DNA from: Phaseolus vulgaris
Taxonomy: Eukaryota; Streptophyta; Magnoliopsida; Fabales; Fabaceae
Length of the DNA stretch: 64,000 nt
Direction: 5' to 3'
Assembly (NCBI RefSeq): GCF_000499845.2
Contig: NC_023759.2
Span: 35,278,464-35,342,463 of the forward strand
A program made the position numbers and the translations under genes. Of the stretch, positions 52,034 through 63,539 are shown piece by piece (the stretch's first letter is position 1; each line of letters opens with the position of its first letter). The notes beneath the pieces are model-generated. The model searched no databases, was not told where the DNA came from, and saw only the letters and a program-made list of their open reading frames with translations.

Positions 52034-52919
52034 CTTTATCTATTCTCATAAGATTCATAAGTAACACTTAATTCATCTCGAACATGTGCTTATTATAATT
52101 TTTTTGGGTTGGAGTTGTCAACCTATATTTTTCAATTTCTAATTCCTTGAAACTGACTATAGATAATGTCGTCACTCATTGCTTAGAGTAAGCAAATTTT
52201 AGCTTTTGCTTTTTAGACATACAAATCTTTCATTCTATTTCTTAAACATATCATTTATATATAAAACTATATGAGAGAAACTAAAAAATTAAAATAAAAA
52301 ATAAAAAAAATAAAAAAAATAAAAAAAATAAAGTAGATAATTTTATGTATAAAATCTAAAATCTAAAATTTATACAACTAAAAGAATTAAAAGGGTAAAA
52401 TAAAATATGAAAACAAATTAGTTTAGGTGAAACTTAGTTCAGGTAATACAAAGATTACGTACATGAATTCAAAACTAATCATTTTTATTGTTCATTATTT
52501 CCTTATTCCCAATTAACAGTAGGACCACCACACACCACTGGCTGTCTTGGTTCATCTGCATGCAATATTATTTCTCTTTCAAATCGTATCAGAAAATTAA
52601 TTAATTAATTAATTCGTTCATACATGTCCGGTGAAGGATATGAATAAAAGAAAGAAGGATAATAATATTTATTTTAACATAAGAGCTATTCGTGTCTATT
52701 CTTATCGCTATCATTTAACAACTCATAAGAAGATTAACTATAATTTGACCCTTTATTTTATAATTCACAAAAAATTACTTAAATATAAATTAAAAAATTT
52801 CTAGTTATTAATCTCAAAATTTTAACAAAAACAAAGCACCAGATGATAGTTATCATTGTACTAGACTATAGCCATCAAATGTTAGCACTAGACACATACT
52901 AACATTTTTTTTCAACCAT
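52034..52919. other. Intergenic, AT-rich
   Basis: This is the continuation of the flank interrupted by the copia insertion. It contains A-rich runs at 52290-52335 and a short TTAATTAATTAATTAATT tract near 52598. No gene is seen. Confidence 0.4.
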
Positions 52920-53303
52920 CACTACAAGAAAATAATTAAATAAAAAAGAATTTGAGACAAAAAATAATTAATTATTATATTAATTAAATTTCTATTTTAT
53001 AAATTAAAAAATTATTGGTATATAAAATAATTTCTATATTATTAATAAATATTTATAAATTAGTTTTTAAATTGACATCTAATTAGTTACCAACTTTAAA
53101 ATTTAAAATAGTTAGTAACTAAAACCTTGATAGCTAATTAAATAATAATTTAAAAAATAATTTATATTTTTTTATTAATCATATAAAGTACTTTAGATAT
53201 CAATAATTTTTTAATCTATAAAATAGTATCTAATTTAATAAATATAGTAACTAATTATTTTTGTCTCTAAAACTAGTTTTTATTTAATGATTTTTTTATG
53301 ATC
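52920..53303. mobile_element. CACTA-type MITE, right end decayed
   Basis: The left end CACTACAAGAAAATAATTAA is intact. The right end AATGATTTTTTTATGATC is a mutated form of AATGATTTTCTTGTAGTG. The interior shares the GAGACAAAAAATAATTA and TAGTTACCAA-type motifs of the copies at 54.8 and 58.5 kb. Confidence 0.7.
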
Positions 53304-54769
53304 TTTCTACTATATTTTTGCTTGCCATGTTTCTTCTTCTGTTTTCACCGTCTATTCATAGACGGTTTCTATTTTTCCACTATATAAACCTGTTTTCTTG
53401 TAAATTTTTAATATCTTAATGAAAAATTATTTTCTTTTCTCTTTTGATTTTTTTCGTGTTTCTTCGTTGTTTTGCTTGTAGTTGGTTTATGTTTTTTGTT
53501 CTTCCAGGTGGATAAGAAGTATCTCATGTTCTCTCTTATCCTTTTCTTTTCTTTCTTATTTCTTTTCTTTTCTTCCAATCACGAATGAAGAATTAATATG
53601 CATAAGTTGTTTTTGTCCGCATTTTTCTTTATTTTCATCCTGTATAAGACCTCTTGTCTCACCTGTTTTTTGTTCTAATAATATTCATTCATGAAACAGT
53701 TATGACTATTGAGACCTTGAACGACCTAGACGATTTGTTATGTCTCTATACAGTTTGGTGAAATGAATGAGACACTAGTCAGTCCTAATACATATTTTTA
53801 TGTTTTGATGAATACACAAATCATCTTAATGATTTTTTGTGCTAATGTTGAAAGATCTAATTAATGTTTATCATCCCAATAAGTGGCTACAGTTTGATAG
53901 ACAATCTATTAGACGATATGAACATTTGAAACACATAGTTATTAGAAGATCTAATGAAAAAATTGATGCGTAACAGTTTTTGTTTAAAAAGTGAACAAAA
54001 TCTTTTGAATATACATGTCTAATATATATATTCCGTCAAAGATATTTTGTACTAAAAAAGTTAAATTCCGAAATTGCAAAATCACTTTGTTTATCCTTAT
54101 TTTTTTTAATATCTTTAAGGTTTATCTTTTCTTAAATAAATTTGATCAAATTAATGTTTGTAATTATCTTTTATCATGTTTGCACATATCTTTGTATCTT
54201 TTCTAAACAAAAATATTTTGAACAACTGAAAATCTTTAATGCTTTATTTTAATGTTGTGAGAAATTTAGAATGAGAAGATTATCAGTTTAAGTTTTGATT
54301 TGTTTTAGTAACCCATATTGTGATTACTTTCAAATTAGTTTTGTTAAAGATAATCAAAGCAAAAACAAATTGAAAGATGGTGAATCCAGGCTTTCTGATA
54401 TTTTTTAGGATCATGTACCAAAAAGATGAAGATAGAAGATAGAAGAAAATGCAAAATTCAATGTTAACCAATTTGAGGATCAAAGTTCAAATTAAAAGAT
54501 ATATATAAAGATATTGAAGGAACATAACAATGTAAGGAAAGTCGAGCAACAAAAGTCATATTAGTAATCTTGCTGAAAATATTTGGTTGAGTGTTGAACC
54601 AATGTAATTCTTCACATTGTGAATTAATACCTGTGTGAGCTTTCTTTATGCTATCTTTGAGAATGTTCTATTGTTTCTATGGAGAGTTCTTAATCTTTGG
54701 GAGAAGTAAAGAAGTTGTAACATTGAGAGGTGGTAATACTTGTTGTAGTCTAGAGGTGTGCTAATACTT
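53304..54769. other. Intergenic, with a 20-bp perfect palindrome near a TATA-like site
   Basis: ACCGTCTAT-TC-ATAGACGGT lies at 53347-53366, and ACTATATAAACC follows at about 53379-53390. Downstream frames (53482-53694) are short and unlike known proteins. The remainder to 54769 is AT-rich with nothing recognised. Confidence 0.35.
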
Positions 54770-55209
54770 TACTACCAGAAAATCATTAAATAGTAACTAA
54801 ATTTAGAGACAAAAAATAATTAGTCACTATATTGACTAAATTAGATACTAATTTAGATACTAAAAAATTATTAATATCTAATGTGGTTTCTATTATTAAT
54901 AAAATATTATAAAATGGTTTCTAAGTTGGTATCTAAGTTAGCTACCAAAATTTTAGATACTAATATTTTAGATTATAAATTAGTTTCTAAAAGACTAATA
55001 GAGACTAATTTAAAACGTAAGTAGTTAGTAGCTAAAACCTTGGTAGTTAATAGTTAGATACCAATTTAGAAACCACTTTATAAATAATAAAAACTATTTT
55101 AGATACCAATAATTTTTTAGTTTATAAAATGGTCTCTAATTTAGTCAATATAGTGACTAATTATTTTGGTATCTAAGATTAGTTTCTATTTAATGATTTT
55201 CTTGTAGTG
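54770..55209. mobile_element. CACTA-type MITE with 3-bp target duplication
   Basis: Left end TACTACCAGAAAATCATTAA and right end (reverse complement CACTACAAGAAAATCATTAA) are inverted repeats. CTT flanks both sides (54767-54769 and 55210-55212), the 3-bp duplication typical of CACTA elements. The interior is made of TTGGTATCTAA / TTAGATACCAA type sequences that can fold back. It is 440 bp with no coding capacity. Confidence 0.9.
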
Positions 55210-55212
55210 CTT

Positions 55213-55573
55213 GTTGTAACTTAGAAAAAATGAGAATACATGTTGAACTTGGAGATGTGAGAATGCTTGTTATAACTAGTTGGTTAGTGAAAACTCTTAA
55301 GTAGTTGCTTAAAGGGACTGGACGTAGCCCGAATCTGGGTGGACCAGGATAAATCTTTTATGTTAATATCTCTTTACACTTGTTGTTACTTTAATTATCA
55401 CTATCGAACGCTATACTATGTGGTCTTACTAAAAAGTTTGTTACACAGTCCTACTATATGATTCATTAGACAATCTAATTATCCGTTGCAAAAAGGAAGT
55501 TTAAGGCTCCATTCAACTCGTCCTCTTTTGTAATGTCGCCACTTCTCTAAGTGTCAAGAATAAACTTGAATTC
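55213..55573. other. Intergenic, nothing recognised
   Basis: Unique-looking sequence between the MITE and a truncated LINE; no frame or repeat is supported. Confidence 0.3.
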
Positions 55574-55589
55574 ATAGATAAACTTATAA

Positions 55590-56038
55590 CCACTAATGGG
55601 TCATGTGACGAAAAACCTGAATCATGCAGCTGTAGGTTGCTTGTATTTGCTTTTTTGGTTTCCCTGGTTTTTGGCTAAATTATTACAGGAACAGTCTACT
55701 GCAAGATCAAGACAACGTTGGCTTTTATCATACAAGTTGTGTTAGATAATTTTAAAAGGCCAAATCAAGGATGTTGCTCTACAAGGCTGATAGTGCTGGT
55801 GGTGGGGTCTTTGCTCTAAAAGAAGTACATGCTTCAATAATTAAGAATATGATCCTTGTTTTTTTGTTGGTATTAGTAGATTCATGTTCCATGGATGGTA
55901 TCTTTTGTTAGGTAGGGAAGAGGTGTCACATAGTTAGATATCATCCTATGTATCTATATACATTACCTGTAAATGGGTTGGGATACCCCTAAAGTATCCC
56001 ATTTTAATTTATTTAATTCTTTGCTGATCAAAAAAAAA
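55590..56038 (+). mobile_element. 5'-truncated LINE with 16-bp target duplication
   Basis: The 3' end TGGGTTGGGATACCCCTAAAG followed by CTTTGCTGATC and an A9 tail is a plant L1 3' end. ATAGATAAACTTATAA occurs directly before the insert (55574-55589) and directly after the tail (56039-56054), which is a perfect target-site duplication. Only 449 bp were inserted, so no complete protein domain is present. Confidence 0.92.
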
Positions 56039-56082
56039 ATAGATAAACTTATAAAGAGCCTATGTAATTTCAAAGAGGAAAA

Positions 56083-56490
56083 GTGAAGATCATGCCATGC
56101 AATTTCCAAGAGAGGACTAAATGATCAATATAACAACTTTAGGTCACATGTTCTTCTTTTGGATCTCATACCTCCTATAACTATTTTTGTTTTCTTATGT
56201 TACACTAGGGGAGCAACAAATCAACATACTTCTTATTGGTTTGTAAACTAAGACCCCATTTGTAGGGTTGTTCCAAGATGTTTCTATGGAGTTGTTTCTT
56301 TAATTGCATAATGGAAAGGTGAAGATCATGCCATGCAATTTTTGAGAGGGCTAAATGATCAATATAACAACTTAGGTCACATGTTCTTCTTTTGGATACC
56401 ATACCTCTTATAACTAAATATTTTTTTCTTATGTTGCACAATGGGAGCAACAAATCAACATATTTCTTACTAGTTTGTAAACTAAGATTA
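56083..56490 (+). repeat. Tandem duplication of a copia gag piece
   Basis: Two copies of about 170 bp (56083-56253 and 56321-56490) share GTGAAGATCATGCCATGCAA, CACATGTTCTTCTTTTGGAT and GAGCAACAAATCAACATA. The second copy reads, in the plus frame, as the gag segment just before the zinc knuckle (LNDQYNNL-type, then SHVLLLDTIP), so the duplication arose inside a copia element. Confidence 0.85.
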
Positions 56491-57560
56491 ATGATGCAGC
56501 CGTTGTATTTTGCACACTATGGAAAATCTAGTCACGTTAAGACAATCTGTTATAGAAAACATGACTTTCCACCAAATTTTGAAAGTAAGAATTTCAAGAA
56601 TTCATCTGACAAGAAGGCTTGGACTTTTTGCAGAAAAATGGCCACATTGTATACGGCTACTACAATAAGAATGACTTTCCTCTTGGACATAAATACTATG
56701 GTGGAAAGAGTAATTTTATCAATACTTTTGATTCAAAACAAGATGTCAAAGTCTGATAATATCCAGAATAATTCTCCTCGGATCAAGACATTCATATGTC
56801 TCAGCAGCAGTATAAAAATTCAACACACTAATAGTGAGAATGAAACTTCTCAAATTAATCAAATTCGGTTAATTACTTCTTGTAGTACAAAAGGTAAGTC
56901 TTTTTTTCACAATCAACTCTTTTAAGACTGATAAAATTGCAATATGGATTATTGATTATGGAGCCAAACACTTATATTTTCCTTTAGATGTGCCTATTAA
57001 TCATCATGATGGTACTAATAATGTCATTTTTGAAGAAATACATTGTAATAATGAAACTAGTAACAATGAGTTAGTGATAAACGAATCCTTAGACGATGAG
57101 CCACGTGAAAACCACACATCTCTTCGAAGATCAATTAGAAATAGACCTCTTCCTACTTATTTGGAAAACTATCAAATATCTCTTTCTGCCAAACTTGATA
57201 CCAAGATTAGATATCCCATTGAATCTTTTATATCTCGCTAAACTTTCTTCTCCTTCTAAACATGTCATTTTGTCTATTGATGTTGCTGTTGAACCAACAA
57301 CCTATGAAATTACGTCTAAACATCATAATTGGAGAAATACTATGGATATGAAAAACTCAAGGCCCTTAAAAAGAACAACACTTGGAATGTTACTTCTCTA
57401 CCTAAAAAAAAGATTGTCATAGGCTGTAGGTGGTTGTACAATGCTAAGAACAAATAGATATGAAGCTTGTCTTATAGCCAAAGGATATACATAGCTAGAA
57501 GGGTTAGACTTCACTAATACCTTTTCACTGATTGCCAATTAACTATTATGTTTTTTTAAT
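56321..57560 (+). pseudogene. Internally deleted copia element
   Basis: In order: a gag segment; a damaged zinc knuckle (HYGKSSHVKTICYRKHDFPP, first Cys kept, second changed); a second broken knuckle (TFCRKMATLYT); the start of protease (WIIDYGAKH near 56950, DSG changed to DYG); then a jump to the linker before RT (RRSIRNRPLPTYLENYQISL near 57125) and the first RT block (KKNNTWNVTSLPKKKIVIGC near 57375). Integrase and most of RT and RNase H are absent, and frames are broken. No LTRs were recognised. Confidence 0.8.
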
Positions 57561-57613
57561 CTCTGGCAACCATATATAACTAGCATCTGAAGCAGCTTGA
57601 TTTCCTGCAAGAT

Positions 57614-58115
57614 GATTATTGTCTTAGTTTAAACGAACATTTGAATTTTTTCTTAAATTTGAACTAAACGGTCAAATACGATTGTCTGAGTTTAAACAAA
57701 CATCGTAATTTTTTAAAACTTGAATCGAACGGTCAAGTACTATTATCCGAGTTTAGGCGAATATTGGGAAAATTTATCAAACTTGAACCAAACGATCAAG
57801 TATTATTATTTGAGTTCAAACAAACATCAATTTTTTTTTTCAAATTTGAAGTAAATGGTCATCACTTTTTGAGATCAATAAGGCATCAAATCAACATTGC
57901 TTAGCCGAGATCAAACGGTCATTGGATCAATATTGCTTAACCGAGATTAAACGATCATCGAGATTTGTAAATTTAGACCAAACAATCAGAGAGCCCTCTA
58001 AGACTAAACAATCATCAGATCAATAGTACTCAGCCAAGGTCAAACGATCATCAAATAGTTCTCTCAAGCTTAAACCAAATGATCAAGTATTATTGTCCGA
58101 GTTCAAACGATCACC
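57614..58115. repeat. Short tandem array, units of about 60-65 bp
   Basis: Four clear units from 57614 to about 57861, each with the order GTCTGAGTTTAAACAAACAT, a T-rich stretch, AACTTGAA, AACGGTCAAGTA. A more degenerate continuation to about 58115 keeps the AAACGATCA and CCGAG motifs. The unit resembles neither flank. It may be a satellite seed or an LTR-internal array. Confidence 0.75.
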
Positions 58116-58482
58116 AGAATAGTTTAAATTGTTAGATCAAAATTATCAACCGACATTATTCAAAATCAAAATCAAGGGTTGACCTACATTGAATCCAAAC
58201 GGGTCCAAACCGAAGTCGTTCATCCTTCAAATTAATCGAATTACAAATCTTCTCGGATTTCAAGGTGGGAACTTGTACATACCCATAATTACAACTAGAT
58301 ACATACAAATTAATAATTATTCATTTAATATAATATTTACCACATATAATCATAATTCGGTTATATGTTACTAATATATAAAATTCATTTAACGTCCTTT
58401 GTAATTCAAGAAAACCTATAAAGGTGATAACTCCCACAAAATAGACTAAAATCTTCATGCTCTCTCATACTCATAAAATATC
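58116..58482. other. Intergenic, possible retroelement remnant
   Basis: AAAACCTATAAAGGTGATAACTCCC-type sequence near 58411-58437 resembles the promoter-proximal part of a gypsy LTR. It is too short to assign. Confidence 0.25.
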
Positions 58483-58485
58483 ATA

Positions 58486-58840
58486 CACTACCAGATAATC
58501 ATGAAATTGAAACCAATTTTAGAGATCAAATATAATTAGTTGCTATATTGACTAAATTAGAAAGCATTCTAGAGACTAAATTTTTGTTTGGTTTCTAGAT
58601 TAGTTTATATTATTGTTAAATGGTTTCTAAATTGGTATCTAATTAGCAACCAAGATTTTACTACCAAATTTAGAATTTAAATAATTGGTAGTTAAAACCT
58701 TGGTTGCTAATTAAATACCAATTTAGAAATAAAATTTTTTGTTAGTCTCTAAAATGATTTCTAATTTAGTCCTTAATTATAATAACTAATTATTTTTTAT
58801 CTCTAAAATTAGTTTCTATTTCATGATTTTTCTTGTAGTG
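58486..58840. mobile_element. CACTA-type MITE with 3-bp target duplication
   Basis: Left end CACTACCAGATAATCATGAA, right end (reverse complement) CACTACAAGAAAAATCATGA. ATA flanks both sides (58483-58485 and 58841-58843). Same family as 54770-55209. Confidence 0.9.
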
Positions 58841-58914
58841 ATATATCCTTATTGATTCGAGCATTGAATTTTTTTTAGAGATGACCTCTCTATGTGATCA
58901 ATCAACAATACAAA

Positions 58915-59191
58915 TGGCGAGTTATTCCGTGCATGGGTAACTCGTGTGGCGAGGTGAATGTAGGTGGCCTCGGTTCTGGGTGTTTCGGTAAGGTCGAATG
59001 TTGCTTTGAGGTAACCTGTTGGTTATATTTTTGGGTATGTTTTTCTCACTTTAAGGTTGTTCTGCTCCAACCATAAAGGAGAGTTTCTTTTGTGGATGAT
59101 ATAGGAAGTCCACTTGTGATTACTGTATATGGGTTGGGATACCCCTGAAGTATCCCCTTTAATTTTATTTATTCATTGCTGATAAAAAAAA
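58915..59191 (+). mobile_element. 5'-truncated LINE with 11-bp target duplication
   Basis: The 3' end TGGGTTGGGATACCCCTGAA plus CATTGCTGAT and a poly-A tail matches the insert at 55.6 kb. AACAATACAAA lies on both sides (58904-58914 and 59192-59202). The insert is 277 bp and non-coding. Confidence 0.88.
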
Positions 59192-59202
59192 AACAATACA
59201 AA

Positions 59203-60169
59203 ACTCAAAGATATTTTTTCTTTTTCATCTCCAAACTCTCTAAATCCATTTTCAGTTATAACATTTATAAATGTTAATTTTCCAATCTTCAAACTTAACT
59301 TTATGGATTGAATGTAGAAATAGTTGAGTAACGACACCACATATGGTGAATTGGTTATCATAAAATTTTGAATGACTATTAAATCATATAATGATGAGTA
59401 TTCAAGATGAAGTCATTTGAATTTTAAAAAAGAATTGTTTTCTCTAATAATTGTACGATTTTTAATTTTTTAATTCGACCGCACATGTTACTATGAAAAA
59501 AAAATATAAATCTAATTTATTTCTCTCAATTTTAAATAGATATAAAGAATTTTCTCACTGTATGGTCCACATACTCTCTGATATTCTTTTAATTATTTTT
59601 CTTAAAAAAATTGTCCTTTTTATTGGAATAGAACTGCAAAGAGACTTAAGAACATGGGATACAACACATCACAATTTTTCTTTAACAATATATTCTTCTT
59701 TTAATTATTTTAACCAAATCATAATCTTCCAAACACATGATTTAAAAACAACACGTGACCGTAGAGATATTTTTTTCAAATTAAATATTGGATACTGAGA
59801 ACATATTTAAATATAAAACTAGAAGAACCTTTACTGAAAAATATTTATAGCTTCATAAAAATAATTCTACTTCGTATCTATTATCAGTTATGAATTTAAT
59901 TGTTTCTGGATCCGATTAACTACAACACTTTAAATTTTTTTCTATTTTTCTCCACGTAATGAAAAAAAATCATGTCCTCTCTTACATGATGAGATTATAT
60001 TTAGATAAAATTTTCTATCAAATTTTTATGAAAAATATAGAAAGAAAAAAATAAAATGAATATTTATATTTTTTATTTTTCATAAGTAAATTTTAATTTA
60101 AAAAAAAATCATTTTCTAAATACTCTAAAAAAATTGGACAATCGTGTCCTTACATTAATATCATACTTG
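59203..60169. repeat. Intergenic; from about 59690, first copy of a duplicated segment
   Basis: From 59690 (ACAATATATTCTTC, then TTTTAACCAAATCATAAT) the sequence aligns in the same orientation with 62398-62960, with many substitutions and indels. Shared anchors include TTTCAAATTAAATATTGGA and, beyond the TRIM, ATTGATATATTTTGTTTCAT and CAATTTGTTTCATTTT. No gene is present. Confidence 0.65.
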
Positions 60170-60520
60170 TGTTGGAGATCTCACATAAACTATAGATAAT
60201 GACATTTCATATTATATGAGTGGATGCAAATCTCATCTTATAAGCTAATTTTATAAGGTTGAATTAGTCTTCAAGTCAAGTTTTTAATACGATATCAAAA
60301 CTATTTAGAGTCTATTATAACGAGAGTTTGTTGAGCTTGTCAGGTAACATCCACTCGCGGGCCACTATTAGACTATCCATAAATATATAATTCCACACAT
60401 TGAAAATCTCATATTGATTATAAATAATAATATTTCATAGTATATAAGTAGGTACAAACCTGACTTTATAAGTCGATTTTGTAAGGTTGAACAAATTTTA
60501 AAGTCTACTTCTTAATAACT
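60170..60520 (+). mobile_element. Decayed TRIM retrotransposon
   Basis: LTR 1 begins TGTTGGAGATCTCACAT at 60170. A mutated primer-binding site (GATATCAAAAC, about 60291) starts the internal part, which reads GAGTCTATTATAACGAGAG then TTTGTTGAGCTTGTCAGG. LTR 2 begins near 60398 (CATTGAAAATCTCATATTG) and ends near 60517. Both LTRs keep the TTATAAG..TTTTGTAAGGTTGA block. There is no coding capacity. Confidence 0.75.
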
Positions 60521-61480
60521 TATCTTGATTAGAAACTGAAAAACTTAGGTATCTACTTGCAGTGGACTTAATTTATATGAATATAAATTAATATTAAATG
60601 TTAGTTAAGTATAGCTATGGTTATTGATGAATGAATTGATATATTTTGTTTCATTTTGGAAAAAGAATGTTAAAAAAATAATTTAGAACAATTTGTTTCA
60701 TTTTCTGGTCCCAATTTTAGGTGATTATCCATCTTCCACACAGTTTATAAGGACCACTCTCGTCTCTTTCACGTTTTGTTAAAATTATTTGTTTCAATTC
60801 ACATCAAATCATTCAATGAAAAAACCCATTGTTTTTTCTTTTATGTTAGCTTCAGCAGCAGTAGTGCAACCGTGCTAAGGACACTATATAAGTTGGAAGA
60901 AAATAACGTGTAAAGGTATATGCCAAAAATTACGTAATTAATTAATAATAATTAATTATAATAGAATGATGAAAAGTAGAAAGTTCAGTGTTCATGTAAA
61001 TATGCGTGGTAGTTGAACAATTCATAATGATATATATATAATAAGAAAGTGAGTGTACCGTAGAACTCAATTTACCCTAAAGCCATACCTCTTACGTACA
61101 CTATAATAATATTTTATAACCTATTTTTAAAAGAATATTTGTTTAACTATTTTAATCGTAACTTTCTATCATATCGTTATTACCAATTTTACTAAATTTT
61201 ATTAAATTAATAAATTTAATTTTTATATTTACTCATTTAATAAATTAACTTATAATTTAATTTTTCTAAATAAAATATATCACTTATATTACTCAATAAC
61301 ATTTACATCAAAATAGTCCACACACACGAAAGTAAAAACAAATATTATGTAAAATAATTGAATAATAATAATAAAAACAATATATTTATATTTATCATTT
61401 TTACAATTTAATTAGTATATTTTATTTTACATTATATTATATATGGCCGTAGTTTATTTTATCTGTTTTTAATTACTTTA
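60521..61480. other. Intergenic
   Basis: It contains the second half of the duplicated segment (60580-60850) and AT-rich sequence to 61480. A 20-codon frame starting MKKPIVFSFMLASAAVVQ at 60818 looks like a signal peptide but ends at once. Confidence 0.4.
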
Positions 61481-62397
61481 TTCATTTTTGGCCGTAAGAG
61501 ACTCACTAACTAACTTGGGTACAACACCTCTCAAGGTTTCTTTAAAAAATGTGTTCCTACGGGTTGACCTAGAGCGCTTTCGTGTGCCTACGTCATTCTC
61601 ACGTTTAAAATCTCTGCGTTTGCACGTGTCTCTTATGTTATGAATGCCTGAAAACACAAAGATAAAGGACGTTCTAGAGGCTGTTTGCACTCCGACGCTC
61701 AAGTCAGTTTAGGGCTAGGAAACACCAAACTGTATAACTGTCATTGTGTGTGTTAAGCGGTGCAAATGAATAGCGTACCTTGCTCAGTTTGTTACCTTCC
61801 TTTTTATAGACTGAAACTAGGATTTCCTCTTTACCCAAAATGGGCATTTCTGATGGGACGGGCCCAACACTGTTGTTATCCTACTCTTATGATAATCTAA
61901 CGCGTGGGTTCCCTAACTGGAGTGCAACCTCTGACGGGGTGACCACCTGGGTGCCTTCTCGTGCACCTGATCTCTGGGGTCACCCGCCTTTGGGAATGCC
62001 CTTGCTGTTCACGTGCCATGCATGCAGCTCGTCCCTGGAATGCGACCTTCACAGATCATACCTTTCCAGTGGCTCTATACTTGTGTTACGCCTGAACGCG
62101 TCATCCACTCTACACGCATGGACTCTTGTGACCTGGACTTCTCCTTCTCTGATAACTGGTGTGTGGTCTGGGATCCACCTCTCGTGGCCTAGCTCTACTG
62201 TTCGGGTCCCGATGTACGACCTCTCCATACTGTCTAGTGGCACGTCGGTACATCCGGGTGACCGATGTCTGACCACTCTTTGGTTCCTTGGCGCACGTGA
62301 TTCGCGAGATATTGGCCCACGCCGCTCATGGGACCCTACTTACGTGACACCAATAGTACCAATGATCAACGACGCCCGATGACTAGTCGGTACACAA
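61480..62397 (-). mobile_element. GC-rich LTR, probably a solo LTR of a Ty3-gypsy element
   Basis: The base composition is sharply richer in G and C than all flanks. On the minus strand it starts TGTACCGACTAGTCATCG (62397), has a TATA box GTCTATAAAAAGGAAGG at about 61810-61795, and then CTGACTTGAGCGTCGGAGTG at about 61708-61689, motifs common in legume gypsy LTRs. It ends near 61480 (ACGGCCA). The open frame on the plus strand (61840-62382) has no recognisable protein content and lies in the LTR. No 5-bp target duplication was confirmed. Confidence 0.65.
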
Positions 62398-62960
62398 TGT
62401 ATTTATTTTAATTATCTTAACCAAAATATAATAATCCAAACACAAAATTCAAATTAAAAAAAGAGGAGAGTAGAGACGAATTTTCAAATTAAATATTGGA
62501 CATTATTAACTATATAGTTTTATTTGTTTTCAGGATCAGATTAATTATAAAAAAGCTGTCTCTATTTTTCTTTGTCCTGATAAGGCCATGCATAGTAGTT
62601 ATACAAATATACTTCTATATATAATTATTCATGAATTATTATAAAAGGAATTAGGTCCCCCACAAGTTGGCAGAATATTTTATCTTTTTATTTTATTCTG
62701 TAAAAAAGTACTGCTATAATTATTGGTCGATCAATTGATATATTTTATTTTATTATGTCAGAAATATGTTAAAATATAATGAATTAACAATTTGTTTCAT
62801 TTTGTGGTCCCAATTATGTGATTGTCTTCATTTGTACAGTTTACCACCTACTGCTACCACATATCTTATTATAAAATCTTGATATTTATTTTTTAACAAA
62901 ACTGTTTCACACCAAATCTATTGTTTTCATTGAACCAGAGTATTCTTGTGAAAATCAAGA
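62398..62960. repeat. Second copy of the duplicated intergenic segment
   Basis: Aligns with 59690-60850 in the same order but without the TRIM, showing that the TRIM inserted in one copy only, or that this copy derives from before the insertion. Confidence 0.6.
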
Positions 62961-63232
62961 CACTCATTCATCTATATCAAATACTGAATCAATGGATCTA
63001 CTAGTTTGTCAAGAGGCTCTATGTTGAAAATACACTCAACACTTTGCTTTGTCTTGCTTGAAGAAGAGTTAGCGTGCCAATTGGTCAAATTGACAAGAAT
63101 TAAAACAAAATTAAATAATTTATTTTGTTCCAAGCCAATTCCATCCCTTTACATTCAAAAGTATTATATCGATGTTGAGAATAAAATTTCTTAATCTACT
63201 AAATTATTTTTAGGACAAAATTATGATACTAA

Positions 63233-63273
<41 letters not shown>

Positions 63274-63466
63274 GATTGGATATTAGTATAGTTGTGACTA
63301 GTCCTCAAAACATGGATTATTTACGGGCAAAAATCCGTATGTAATATGTTATCATAATTATTATTAATGTTACGGACGGACTCAAAACAAGCCCCTTAAG
63401 TGACTAAAAAAACTTTAACCACTACACTAGACAAGTTTTATTATCATATTATGATTTTTATTATAC

Positions 63467-63504
<38 letters not shown>

Positions 63505-63539
63505 ATTACAATTATTAAAAATATTTTGTATGTAATACT
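62961..63539. other. Intergenic with simple repeats
   Basis: (AT)n at 63236-63269 and (TTA)n at 63466-63500. The small frame at 63006-63194 is not convincing. Confidence 0.5.

Noticed and set aside
60818..60880. Signal-peptide-like 20-codon frame
   Set aside because: It stops right after the hydrophobic stretch, there is no exon to join nearby, and it lies in duplicated intergenic DNA whose other copy lacks the frame.
61840..62382. 180-codon plus-strand frame as a gene
   Set aside because: It lies inside a GC-rich LTR with promoter signals on the opposite strand, and its residues (Ser/Thr/Leu-rich) match no family.
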